Source: Steromphala cineraria (lineage: Eukaryota; Mollusca; Gastropoda; Trochida; Trochidae). From it: a stretch of DNA of 64,000 nucleotides. The notes below the pieces were generated by a model. That model was not told where the DNA came from, did no database searches, and worked only from the letters and a program-made list of their open reading frames with translations. The first letter of the stretch is position 1. Each line of letters starts with the position of its first letter. The stretch covers positions 15,883,724-15,947,723 of the forward strand of contig OU744736.1 of assembly GCA_916613615.1 (NCBI GenBank). The letters are read 5' to 3'. The position numbers and the translations under genes are program-made. This document shows, piece by piece, positions 47,118-59,428 of the stretch.

Positions 47118-47174
47118 TCTTCTAAAAGACTTGCTTAGGCTTTTAATCTTATTCTAGGGACTGGCTGACAGACT
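47118..47174 (+). repeat. Dispersed short repeat, copy B
   Basis: TCTTCTAAAAGACTTGCTTAGGC.. structure in brief: AAAGACTTGCTTAGGCTTTT then GACTGGCTGACAGACT, parallel to the copy at 45907. Similarity also extends leftwards (AGATTGAA..TCT). Confidence 0.6.
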
Positions 47175-48632
47175 CTATTTGTGTGCTCACTGTACATCAC
47201 CTCAATACTAAAGAGATGAAACTAAAACTTAGTTTATGAATTATTTTAATTAATTACTGTACCTTCATTTATACTATTCAATTTCTTTAGGCTCTTAATT
47301 TCAAGAAACTAGAATTATGATTCTTGTATTAAAATTGAAAAGACGTAAGCTTATATCAAAATTATCTTTGTACTGAACAAACATTTCAATTTTGTTGCCA
47401 AAATTGTATTTATATTGTGATAATAAAACTATGTTTTATGTTAATGTTTATCATAAATCCCACAAACAAATTCAAAGTCAAAAGCTATCTCTTTGATACG
47501 TTTAAAATACATAAAATGTATTACATTTTGTACACAAAAGATAAGAATACCCCATAACCAAACAGGAACGAACTGTTCAAAGTGTTAAAATCAATCACAC
47601 GAAAGATTACAATGTTTTAAATATGTCAATAAAGTCTTTTCATAATGGCCTTACATGTTCATAAATTCTATTTTTCAAATCTAAAATAAATCCCCAAAAG
47701 CAATCGGTCCCTTTTTATTCACCGTAAACACGTGCCCTTCGTATTAATACGGCATCAATACGTCATCCAAGGGAGATAAATCTGACGTAACGATCAATAC
47801 ACAGGTAGTTTGCCAAAATCCTTTAAGCCAAGCTTCTACAACAAGTGCTTTGTTCAGTTTTTATCGTTTAGGTCGTTGACATGTTTGACTTTTCGGATTA
47901 TATAGTGATATACGTATGGTCTGGTTTCACCTGAATTCGGTTTCAAAATTTAAAAATGTTTTATGTAATCGAGTTATTTATTTACATTGAAGAAGTTGAC
48001 TTTACCGTTATGTGTGAACTAACGTTTGCCAAATCACGTACTGTTAATGAAAATACAACACAAAGTTAAATGCGATTAGTCATAATGAATTAGAGATAAA
48101 ACAATGTCCACTCTATAAGCACACAGCTAACAACAGTGTCAACAAGTTTTTGAAGGTAACGGTAATAATAAATGACATCGGTGAGAAATTGTATTGCAGA
48201 TGCAGTCAATACAGGTATGAATGTTTTAAACTCTAGATTAGTTGCTATATTATTTCAATTTGGCTAAAATATCAGTTCATATATATCTAATGCATAAATA
48301 ATTCAAGAAAACAAACAAATTGCTGACAGGGTTACGGAAATGCCTGCATATGTAAAGACAATGATGTTTTCTCATGGTTGTTTAACATCATTTATAAACA
48401 TCGTACAGTTTTCATTGGGCATGGAGGGTAGTTTTACCTCTGAACATGGTTATTCTTTATTCAAAGAGCGTTACAATGAAAGTTGACAGATAAAGTATTG
48501 ATATTTAAGTTAGATTTTATTGTAGTTGCTCACAATGACTGTTAAACGTGTATCTTATTCTTTGAAAAAAGTTTTGTCGATGACTTTCAAATCAGTTCTT
48601 TTAAAGACATATTACCAAGCACCAGGACTAAA

Positions 48633-48648
48633 CAGGAAATGACGTCAC
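48633..48648. promoter_or_regulatory. ETS-like core joined to a CRE
   Basis: CAGGAAATGACGTCAC carries GGAA and an exact TGACGTCA (48640-48647) at the same spacing as the ETS-CRE composite at 57651-57668. Confidence 0.3.
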
Positions 48649-49802
48649 ACACAAGTGGCTACCCTAGCGGAGGAATGTTGTCAGATGGTTTACATACCCA
48701 TCGAATGAATGGTCGACAACTGGCTTATCACAAATACCCTCGTATGTCCAGTGGAAATCTTATATTGGGTTAGGTTTATATACAGAGGGATTATCACTTA
48801 ATCCACTGGTTCCTTGCTTTAATGAGACACTATGATAACATTAGGGAAATATGTCTTTACGTTTGATTATAAGTGAAGTTGGTTTGTCAATTTATATCTA
48901 GAAAAGTGTAATAAATTCCATTGAAATTTAAAATTTTATCGTTGAACTGGAAAGGACAATGCATAAGAAAATGAACCTCTTTTATCTCAAATCCAAATCA
49001 GGTAAAAATTTTAATCAGATGGTTATATTTGTACGAAATTTAAAACTGGAAGACTTTGCAGACTTGTACCCTTCTCTTCTTTTTAAAGTTTCATCAACTG
49101 GTTCATAAAATGTTATAATACAGAATTCCGATTCGCAATGACAATAGAAATTTTAACAACGCTCATTAATACATATTATTTACATTCAAAAATAAATGAT
49201 TGGTAATTAAGAACATATTAAAGGTTGTGACAATATAATCAATTAAAGATACATGTAAGTGTCAAATGCAAATAGGCAAGGTAACGGACAAACTGAATAT
49301 ATAGTTTAATACCCCGTCATATCATATTGGACTGAATATGTACACAGGAGGATTTTAGCATAATACACACCGATATTTTGAAATCACATAATTTTTTTAG
49401 GTTAAGTTTGTAATTCTGTATCACAAACTGCTCAAGAAATGATCTTATGTAATCATTATTTTGTAAAATGTATGCTATTGGGGAGAAACATTTATATAGA
49501 CGAAAAACCTGTTTTTCCATCTGAGAACATGAATAAATATTGTTTAAACAGTTTGGAGTGCTGTCCTGACTAGTGACTGCGTTAAACGACGATCAACACA
49601 AATATTTAATAGAGAAAACTTTAGATTCTAAAAATAAATAGTTTCTGAAAAGAAAGTATTACTCGTAGAAAGAAGTAGTATTCAAGGAAGCCTACCAAAA
49701 ACATATTTCAATCTTCAGATGCTGTATTTTCAAAATAGGTCATAATAAATTGATTTTCATTATTTTTTTATTAAAATCTTAATGAACACGTTTTCCAAAG
49801 TC

Positions 49803-49871
49803 ATACAGGTTTCACTAAAAGGCAGTATCTAAAAATGAATTTCAGATACTGTCTTTTAGTGAAATCTGTAT
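49803..49871. other. 69-nt near-perfect hairpin
   Basis: Two 28-nt arms (49803-49830 and 49844-49871) pair with only two mismatches around a 13-nt loop. The length and pairing are in the range of a microRNA precursor, but small inverted-repeat elements give the same shape. No target duplication and no known microRNA seed were recognised. Either strand could be transcribed. Confidence 0.35.
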
Positions 49872-50187
49872 CAATTCAAGAGGAATGTCTTTTCCCCTAT
49901 AAAATGAATGGGAATAACTTTGTGTACATCTGAGAAACTAAGATATGAACTCCAGTGACACTTGGGCACATCTTGACCATTGCAATCATCTGATCATCTG
50001 TCTTCTATCTTATTGCAAATGTCAAACTGCGCATCTCGCAATTAGTCAAACAGCGCATGTCCACAATTAGTCAAACCGTGAACTATAATAAACAGAGGTA
50101 TGACAATTCGCTGGACAGTAGCAATGTGTTACACTTGTGTCCACACTTAATACCTGTCAAAACTTCCATCTGGACTTGACACGCCAA

Positions 50188-50340
50188 ATCTCGCCACGTG
50201 CGAGATGAGAGGTTACGAGAATTGACGTAACGAACCACGTGGTTTACTAGTTAGCTAGAAATCGTTAGATAACATTGTATCGAAATGGGCGGAGTTTAGT
50301 GGCAGAACAGAAGTTATTAGATAACTGGGGCGGAGTTCGG
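50188..50340. promoter_or_regulatory. Two CACGTG boxes and two duplicated GC boxes
   Basis: TCTCGCCACGTGCGAGA (about 50192) and the exact palindrome AACCACGTGGTT (50234-50245) are followed by two GGGCGGAGTT sites (about 50287 and 50328). The second pair lies in a tandem duplication of about 42 bp marked by TTAGATAAC before each. The GC content is raised. A promoter or enhancer is possible; no start site is evident. Confidence 0.35.
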
Positions 50341-50344
50341 TTGG

Positions 50345-52290
50345 TAATTGTAGTTATTAATGGTGCTCATTATCAGTGCTTGTTATTATAACGGGTTTGA
50401 ACCCAGGGGGTGGCTTGTCCGGTGTTAAATTCGCAGGCAGTTAAGCAGATTACAACTCTTCACTTTGTGGCATGTTTAGATAACTGCACTGTCACCTGAC
50501 TGTAGTAATGGACAAGTGGGAGTATATACTGAAATAAATTAGTCAAACTCCTGATAAAATAATCTAAAATAAATTGTATAATCTCTTAAATTTAAGAAAA
50601 AGCAAATACTGTAATTGTATGAAGCAGTTTGCGGTATGAAGCTTAAGGTAAATCAAGATGAGCTGTATGATAAGAAAGTATATAAACAATTGTGATTTAT
50701 AAACAGATGAAATCATTGGCTTGTATGGTTGGAGTCACCAGTATTTCATTATTTCAGTTTCTCCTTTTATCAATATGGTGATACATAGTGAGCGTGTATT
50801 TACTATGTGTTTCTTGGTGTCAATGATGCAACCCTCGGGTTATTTTAATGTGATTGGTATATCATAACTGGGTAATAAACATGATATTACAATCGAGAAT
50901 TTGTTATATAATTTTTTTTATGGAATTCGTTATTAACCCTCGCTCTCGCTCAGGCAATACAACTGTTTAATATTTTCAGAAATGCATGAGACTAATCTTT
51001 ATGTATTTCCTACCGAAAACCAAACTACATTTTACCATCAATTCAGCGCCTATGTTTTTTTACAACTGGTAAACTAAGCTAATATACTAGCTACATTTAT
51101 CTGCCATTAGGATTTTAAGCTTTAAAGTAACTACAATGGCTAGACTTATGTTTACTTTATATAGAAGTAGTTTTTGAGTAGTGGTCTATATTGATTAGTA
51201 TCAACAATAAAGAGTTACCATATCGAATTCCAAAAATTAAAATCTAATTTTCGATACTCCAACTAAAAAATTTCGATACTCCAACCAAAAAATTATATTA
51301 TGAATGTTTCCTGTGTATTCGGATTAACCCCATGTCCACTATACGACCTATAATGGTCCTGACAACACAGTCATACTTGTCATGTCCTTTATCGCGTCGT
51401 AGTTTTGACGAACAGGCTCGCTTTTCCCATTTGTTGTAAGAGACATTCTGACAAGGCGTTAGATTGTGAAATATGAGATGTGTTTCATTTAAGAGGCGTG
51501 TGTTAGATAGTTTAGGAGGTTGATTAATATCCATTTTCCTCAATTGGAATTTTTGACTCCATTCTTGATTTACACGTTTACATATGTTAACGTTAGATAC
51601 GATAATTTCTTTTCGATACGATTTCAAATGAATTTTGTGAAGACAGTTACAATTTCAAGATGATTTCTTCTGGCCAATAATTTAAAAACTAATAGCAAGT
51701 ATTTTATATTGTTATGATTTATTCTATTACGTTTGTTAATGACTTAATGAAAAAACGTGTATGTACATAACGTAGCATTTTGGAGTCATCTGAAAAATAA
51801 TTCATTTATTTAATTGAAAATCAGAATAATCCCATATGTTATTTCCTGGATGGGTTAAAAAGTTAACAAAAGTAAAGTTAATATCGTTAACATTTCATCT
51901 GAGTAAATAAAATACAACGTGCTTTTCTTTTTAGCTTTGTCACAAATCAGCTAAAATCCTATTATTAAGGTATAAAAGTAGTAACGGTTTTAGGGCAAGT
52001 TTGTAAACATAGAATATTTTACACCATGTTTAAAATTTACCTTTTGAATTGGTGTGGAAAAGATTTTTTTCTCATACATATTTACTTTTACAATTGTGTT
52101 TTTTGTTTGATTTAAGATTTTTGACATTTAAATTTTACAACATGAAAGTATTCTTTCATAATATTGATAACTCTCTCGTTTCAATATCTATGAAAAACGC
52201 CATATGTTTAGTTTAAATTGGTGTCACGTAAATACAAACAGGTTCTAACACAAGTACAAATGTATAGTATATTCACATAATCTTTACATC
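50345..52290. other. Gene-free tract
   Basis: No exon supported. The 109-codon minus frame at 51298-51627 is rich in charged residues, but it shows no family resemblance and no splice signals were recognised at its ends. Confidence 0.4.
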
Positions 52291-52297
52291 ATGTTAA

Positions 52298-52653
52298 AGG
52301 GGCAGTAGTACGTTTTTTGACAATTTTATATTTTCAATTTTTCGCCGATAATTGTACGTTAATGCTAAATGTATTACTTTGATAGTGTCAAAAATCTCAT
52401 TACACAAACCAATCATCCATAGTCAGCGAACAAATTATACAGATTCACATAAAATCCATTGGCAGCCATTTTTGTGTGAACACCTTTAATTCATTTTGTG
52501 TAAGAAAATTAATCGCATGGCTTAACTTAACATTATATAGTTGATTTATTTCTGCTTCATAAAGTTTAAATACACTGTCTTTACAATGGAGCCATTTATT
52601 TTCATTTTCCTGACATCACCTCATATTCCCCCTAAAAACGTGCTACTGCCCCT
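52298..52653 (-). mobile_element. 356-bp TTAA MITE, copy 2
   Basis: Exact TTAA at 52294-52297 and 52654-52657, ends AGGGGCAGTAGTACG and, complemented, AGGGGCAGTAGCACG. Read on the minus strand it aligns from end to end with the copy at 4909 and has the same length, so the two are bona fide relatives inserted in opposite orientations. Confidence 0.88.
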
Positions 52654-52657
52654 TTAA

Positions 52658-53975
52658 ACAGAAACTTTTCACTTTGTTTGGAATGACTTGTTTACCGTTA
52701 TGAAGTAAGAAATACTATCAACTTGAATTGTTAGAATAACATGATTCTGAATGGTCCAAGAAATATCATATTATGTTTGTCAAATGAAATGTAATATAAT
52801 TCATTGCTTTAACTTTTTCAAAATTCATTTAAACATAAAATGTGACCCAATATCAACACATCCCTCTGAAAACTTCAAAATATCCCTTTAGAAATTTGAA
52901 CTTGAAAATAAAATCAATTTGTTCATATTTGAAGATTTTAGTTTTCTGCATCATATATTTGACAACATTCTAATGTCTACATAAATGATCTCTTATACTG
53001 ATAGTTGGTTGGTTTGATAGTACTGAACCTAAAATAAATTTTCCTTATAATCATGTTTTCAGGGTGATACAATGTACGTTTCTTTTATTTAATTGTATTA
53101 TCTGTAACAATTGATTGAGATTTAATGGAGAAATCTCTTTTGTCATTTTCACAGCATATCCATTTCAAATATCTTCATAAAATTATGTTACAATAATACT
53201 GTCACCCTCGGGAACATATGTTGGGAAAATATTTGCCGAATAATGTTTTAATGTCAAATTGTTTGTCTCTTGGAGAATTATCCGATGTAACCGGATGCCT
53301 TCTGCACATGCGCGACTTATGGGGACAAATTCCATTGGCTGTTTCGGGGCAAAAGGCTTCGTATTGCAGATTCCGTGGCTTCTTCGTTAAATGTCACCCT
53401 ATCGTTTAACGATTTCTTTAAACGTTCTCAAAAGTTTTTGAATCAAAGATAAACTTCAAGTATGAAACAAAGAAAAGTTCACAGAGGGAAAATGAAACTT
53501 ATCTCTCCATTAAATGTCAAGCGGACAAAGAAATAACAGGATGCATAGTTTTCTTAAAGTTCGGAAAATGCAATGCCACTCAGAAACACATGTTAGCAAA
53601 TTTTGTACAAAAAATGGTTAAATGATAGTGGAAAATTCTAAACGAGGCCGTCAATAACAGTGTTGTTTCTAACTCTGTTTAAATGAATAATTGAAGTTAT
53701 TTCTTGACATGATGAGTGGTGTCATAATTTCACCCTTTTCTTTGGTACAAACACCACTTTTTTGCTGAAATATGTTTTTTTTGTATGAAAAATTTGACAT
53801 CGAGATATTTTGTCTCTAATAACGGTTTCGTACCAGACAAGACCACTAACGGTTGGTAATCATCGCAATTTGCTATACGTCATGCCAACATTTTCTAATT
53901 GTTCATTTACTAAAACCGATATGTTGATTTTTCTCGCTAGTAATGACATATGAAAATCAAATCATAATTCTATGT
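52658..53975. other. Tract without recognised genes
   Basis: A GC-richer patch at 53270-53405 includes TGCACATGCGCGAC, close to an NRF1 site, inside a 63-codon open frame without recognisable features. Confidence 0.4.
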
Positions 53976-53976
53976 T

Positions 53977-54560
53977 GAATAGTCTGTTATCCAGACACTA
54001 AAGCAATAAAGTAAAGGAGCCTTCTTAAGTCTAGAAAATGTTGGCAAGTCTAGATGCCTCAGCTTTAGGAAATTAAGTATTGTTCTGGACTCCTTTTTTA
54101 TTATCTTTCAAATAAAAAATGAAATAATAAAATTAGCCATTTTTTCTTTATGTTGAATCACATATAGATTTGTTGTCACTCATAACGGTCAAATATCATA
54201 CAGAGAACAATGCGACCTTCTGACCTTGCTTAGACCATTAATACTTACCTGAACAAGATACCTTGCAGGTATACATTACCTACTCCACCCCTCATCGTTT
54301 ATAATATAGACAGGTAACAGTGGCGTACAAAGGACGTATCCATCAGATATAGACACTTTAATGTCTTATGTAAAGACAAACACCTTGTGTATAGACAACG
54401 CAAAGGTAAGATAGTCTGTTATCTGGATCAAGGGTTGATATTGAAAGGAGTTTTCTCAAGTCTAGAAAATTATGAGAGTCAAATTTGTCCCGACTGAAAT
54501 ATAGGATATTTTAGCTCTGTAATCTATTTCATATGAAATCATAAAAATATGAAAGCATCA
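53977..54560. repeat. Diverged 432-bp-spaced duplication around E2-boxes
   Basis: ATAGTCTGTTATC at 53980 and 54412, followed in each by an AAAGGAG..CTTAAGTCTAGAAAAT or CTCAAGTCTAGAAAAT block, marks two related segments of about 150 bp. Between them lie TACCTG (54246) and CAGGTA (54266, 54311). Confidence 0.45.
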
Positions 54561-54623
54561 TATCAAGAGACGTAGGTAATTGGCAAACAATATAGGTAAT
54601 AGTGGTAGATAGTTATAGGTTAA

Positions 54624-54860
54624 AAGGGGCGGAAGCACGTTTTCAGGCAAAAGATTGATCTCACACACAAAAATATTACCAATTAATAGACAATTTTTTT
54701 AGATCAATTGTTGCATTTCTCAAATGAACGTAACATTTTGGTTCAAGCTATGCAAACAATTTCCTTATCTCAAAGGATTTAAAGATGTTCACATTAAAGT
54801 GGCAGTCCTATCTGGTTGTCCATTTTGGAAATAAAATTTAGGAGGACTTTCCTGTTTATA
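54624..54860 (+). mobile_element. TTAA MITE relative, left end only
   Basis: TTAA (54620-54623) followed by AAGGGGCGGAAGCACGTTTTC resembles the end of the 356-bp family. No matching right end with TTAA was found, so the element is truncated or diverged beyond recognition and its end is approximate. Confidence 0.35.
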
Positions 54861-56600
54861 CATTTATGTCATTATTACATGGGAACCTCACATTTAATTT
54901 AAAAAGGTTATTGAGATTAACAGTTTAGTAGTTCAAAGTTGAACAAACTTGACAAAAGAGAAAAACATCTTAAAATGAACATTTGACGTAGACGTGTTGT
55001 ATCCTAGCATGGGTGACAACATGTTATGATAATGTAAAATAAATTCTCGAAATATAATACAGGCTTTTTGGTATTTAATGGAGACACTAAACGTTTTGTT
55101 CTTAATTTAAGGGAAGTTATTTGACATGCCGACACATACATTTACAACATTTCATGATTTATAGAAACGTGTTTTACTTGACGAGAATGAATGCATAAGA
55201 ATAAAAAGGTATGTAGTTATGATCTATGGTATGACACGCCATATACTACTACGTCTAGTAAATATATCGCTGATGCAATTATGAAGGCATTTTGACGGGG
55301 TTTCATATTAAACATTCCCCTCATTTACATAATTTTGTAGTTCAGAAAAAGATAATGTTTACATAAAAAGAATGTATCTGTGACCAAAATTGCCATAAAA
55401 CCACTTAATTGCATGATAAAGTTTTATTTTTCACTAATGATATATCCAAATGCACGTTAATAACGACCTTGCACTTCTTCACGACTGTATGTCCCATTTT
55501 TCAACCTGACACCCCCCCCCCCCCCCTCCCCCTCCCTCTTATCCCCCTAAAGACGCCAACATAAGCCACACAGTACATCACACTCACTTACCGTGACAGT
55601 ATATTAGACCTGTCCTGTTCAACAAGACGCTTTCTCTTCGTAAGTGGAACGTTACTGGTTCCCACATATCTCAGTAATTTTTCAACCCTCTTCGTCGCAA
55701 GTTGACGATACCCTTATGATAAAGGCATATTATTCTTACAAATGATACAAATATTTTATAATATTGAATTAAAATATCTGTAAGTCAATGATTGGCTTCC
55801 TTAACATTTTGAAACCATCCTTTTATCACATTATTCATTACTTGTATTTATAAAATTCTTTGTTCCCATTTTTTGCATGGTTGATTTTAAAAAAAAATCA
55901 GCTTACTTCAAAGTAATAATCATTACATCACGTTAACGCTTATATGTTAACGTTTAATTCATGAAATAGACAAATATAACGTTGGTGAAACATTCGTTGA
56001 GAACAAAACCTGATTTACAAAAATAATCACAATTTGTTTACTGTTTGATTATTAGAAACAATCAGGTAAACCTTATTTACATGTGAATGATGATTCTAGA
56101 CAGCCCAATCACAGAAGAGAGTCTTATTGTTTGTGACGTTGGATCAATGATGTAACATGTTTTCTCAAGGTTGGGAATTTGAACCAATAGGAAGAAGAAG
56201 AAAAATAGTAAGATGACAATAATTTTTTCGAGGGTCAAGCGATAGTATTATTATAATAATAAAATAATATGAAAATATTTTATGAGAGTTTGTGTGAGTG
56301 TAAGTCAAAGCATATGTTGAATTAAGGCGGCCACTGAGTTCTCTGGAATGGAAATCAGCTAAGTAGAAGTAGAGCCCTATATTCGTTATGTAAGCCAATG
56401 GTCGCAGCTTTTTGTGCAATGTATACATGTATATACATTGTATAGATATCCGTAACGCTTTGGGCTGTCTCTATTGGACACGTTTCCGAACACTAGGTTA
56501 ATATTTTAATATGAATTGTTAGCCCCTGTAGTTATGTACAAGTCATTTACGTATAATTTATTTTTTTACGAATGCCTGACTCATTATTTGATATCAAGGA
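54861..56600. other. Gene-free tract with C homopolymer
   Basis: A 15-nt C run at 55512-55526 begins a short C/T-rich patch. No exon or RNA gene is recognised. Confidence 0.5.
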
Positions 56601-56608
56601 CCCCTTAA

Positions 56609-56951
56609 AGTAGCTGAAGAACGTTATTTGGAATTTTTATTTATTTTTTTTCCAAATAACTATCAGAACAAACAGTTATCAACTTTAAAGAGTCGACCAT
56701 CTCATTCCTAGATAGGGTTATCCGTTTTGAAGACATCATCAAGCATCAATGAAAAAATACCGGCGGCCATTTTTGTGGGGACACCTTATGTTCACATGTG
56801 ATAGGGACTTTGATTCTGGCAGCCTAACCAAGTACGGTACATCCGTTTTAGAACAGCCACTTTTCATAGGAAACACATTGTCATGCAATTTATTGAGTGT
56901 TTTATTTTTTTATGTGTTTACCTTATTACCTTAAAATGTGTTACGTCCCCT
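56609..56951. mobile_element. Diverged 343-bp TTAA element
   Basis: TTAA at 56605-56608 and 56952-56955. The right end (complement AGGGGACGTAACACA) and an internal GCGGCCATTTTTGTGGGGAC block relate it to the 356-bp family, while its left end has diverged. Confidence 0.5.
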
Positions 56952-56955
56952 TTAA

Positions 56956-58980
56956 AGCATCATATGTTAAAAGATACATTATAAGATATGTATGCCATAA
57001 AAATGCTCTTTCACAGCGTTGTTTTTAACCATGATACTTTTACATAGTCACTTATCTACAAGTAAAAAGCATTATATATGCAGATATATTCACCATTAAG
57101 GCCTGAGGTCCAATGCACTCAATGATGTCGTAAAAACGACCATTTCCTGGTGTTCAATATCCTGTTGTGGATTCGTAATCAGTCGGGTCATATCGTTCAT
57201 TTCCGTCCCAAAGTTCATTCAAGTTTTCCGAATGAATTTATGATAATTGTACAACTTCAAAAGCAATTTCACACGATAACACGATCACCTATGCTTGTTA
57301 TTTGCATCTTGTTGAATGAAGGCATATTGACATTAAAGTGTATATTGCCCCGAAAATATGCATCTTTCACAATTTATATGAAAATATTGCTACAATACGA
57401 AGTTGCATTGAATGGGAAATAAATAAACGTATTCGATGATTATGAACTCTGAACTGTTACTATTTCAACATTACCAGCTTTAAATAAAATCTCACAACCT
57501 CAATAAAAGCTGTGTCTTTTAAGAAAACAAAAACAAAAGAAAGAGATATATTTTGATTTTTTTAATCAATCGGTGTATTTTTACACTTTTTGTACAAAAT
57601 ATATAATCAACATATATACAGCAAAAGTAACATTCATTCTTCTTCCGGTTCTTCCGGAAGTGACGTCAAAGAAGTCTCGCATTCACTCACTCGGCTAACA
57701 ATCATTCACTAATAATTCCATCATACACAAGCTTATAAAAATAGGCTTTTATTTTTGGCAGTGAAGCCATATTGTGGCAGTTTAGGGGTTAAGCATAGGA
57801 TCCCACAGCAAAATGCGATTGTTCAAAATGCATATGTTGATTGATGACCATTTGTAATGGTCTGGCCACGTAAGATGTTAAAGGTCATGAACACAAGATG
57901 TGTGAACACAAAAGTTGATCAGAGATCAAGAGGAGAGAATTATTTGCCAAGAAATATCAAAATTTCTGAAGCCAAGTAAAATGTCTTGTCAACAACACGA
58001 TTTTTAATTAACAAATAAAACGATTTTTAAGGTCTCTCTTTTGAAAGATAAACATGTCATTTGATATCTGATTTGGTGGCGATCTGATCACAGAAAATTA
58101 TTTCCAAAGAAATTTTAGCTTTGTTCACAGGCATTTTAAAGCCAAACAAAATGTCTTTTCTTCTGATTCTGAAAGGTTGAATTAACAAAAATAAAGCAGG
58201 CAAACTATCTTTTTCGAAAGACAAAATTGCAATTGGGAATCGATTTGATTTGTACCTAATGAGAAGAATTAAATAAAAGCAACACCTTGCACAACCTAAA
58301 TTGAATACATATTTGATTTCAATATCGGAGTTTTTAAAACAAAACAAAAAATCTACAAAACAATCAAAATATCTTACAATTTCAATTTCTCGAAAGTGTA
58401 ATTACCCATTTCAAACGAAATACTTTTTTCACTGACAAAACCGAAAACTGTCAATTAAAATTAAATTCATTTAAAATATGAGAGGAAATTGTAATAATTA
58501 GCGTTGCCTTGGATACAGATGTTTTTTTACAAGTTTCGTTACAGGAAGCCGGTATATTTCGAGTGTGGGAATAACGCCGGCTTGGCTCCCCCGAACACTA
58601 CCCCCTTTGACACCGGGGAGATTATCGCCTAAAATATCTAAATACACGCTAAGCTAGGATTTGTGGGGGTTTGACAATGACCTCGTCTGTAATGTTGGTT
58701 TGTGTTTTCTGAGCGACTGATAATATCTCAATGGGTTTTATGCGATTACTATATATGTTGATGAGGCCTTTATTGTTTACCTAGTTGATTTTATTGTTTA
58801 CATTGTTGCTTTGACTTCAAAGAGAATTTCGTTTATCGTTATCTTTCCAAAATATGTTTTTTCCAAACAAAATGTTGATTATGTTTACTTGATGGAATAG
58901 TTCGATAAACTTCTTGTCGTTAGCTTAAAAATTAAAAGAATAATCTTTTCAAAGAATATTATACATTGATAAAATGTCGA
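56956..58980. other. Non-coding tract downstream of the minus-strand gene
   Basis: No exon is recognised. It holds the ETS-CRE motif near 57650 and a GC-richer patch at 58550-58640 with GTGTGGGAA, a possible CSL (Notch effector) site. Confidence 0.4.
57641..57668. promoter_or_regulatory. ETS-CRE composite site, candidate promoter
   Basis: CTTCCGGTTCTTCCGGAAG then TGACGTCA: two ETS cores, the second an exact CTTCCGGAAG palindrome (57651-57660), directly abutting an exact CRE (57661-57668). The wording CCGGAAGTGACGTCA is a known ETS-CREB composite of housekeeping promoters. No transcript was recognised on either side. Confidence 0.4.
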
Positions 58981-58983
58981 TAT

Positions 58984-58989
58984 TTTATT
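58984..58989 (-). terminator. Candidate polyadenylation signal
   Basis: AATAAA on the minus strand, about 440 nt past the stop codon of the terminal exon at 59429-59730, a reasonable 3' UTR length. AATAAA is frequent by chance in this AT-rich DNA. Confidence 0.3.
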
Positions 58990-59428
58990 TTGTTATCTTG
59001 ATGAAATATTTCAATATTTCCTTTAGTCAACTTGACCGAATAAGAGTGATATTATGCTTATATATCAGACATTTTTTATGGTACTTTGGTGATCTTGGCG
59101 TCTTGGCAAATAATATAGAAAAAGATGGTGAGAATTAAATAAGAAAGAATATACACGATAGAACAAACATGATATCTTCACATGATGAAATGAAAACGAG
59201 ATGAGAAAATGTCTATTTCGTAGTATGCCCTGAAGGTTGAAATAAATTATGCTAACTTATGAAATGATTCCATGAGCAGTTCGATGATTTGGGTTCGACC
59301 CTGGTTCCTTAGTTAGCACAGTGGGCCTGGACCGTGAGCACATATCACAAGTTCACATCCATACTAAGGACCACTTTCACTTGGCGATGCAGTAGTGTCA
59401 GTTTTTAAACGCACTTTGGAATGGAAAG

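Larger units (their letters stand above)
46125..49800. other. Gene-free tract with one dispersed repeat and one CRE
   Basis: Apart from the repeat copy at 47118 and the CRE near 48640, nothing is recognised in this 3.7-kb AT-rich stretch. Open frames are rare even by chance standards. Confidence 0.5.

Noticed and set aside
50395..50415. GGGTTTGAACCC as a tRNA B-box.
   Set aside because: No A-box at the right distance and no cloverleaf could be drawn.
59275..59400. GGTTCGACCC and TTAGTTAGCACAGTGGG as a tRNA-derived SINE in the 3' UTR.
   Set aside because: The A-box-like and B-box-like words lie in opposite order and orientation, so they do not form an RNA polymerase III promoter.
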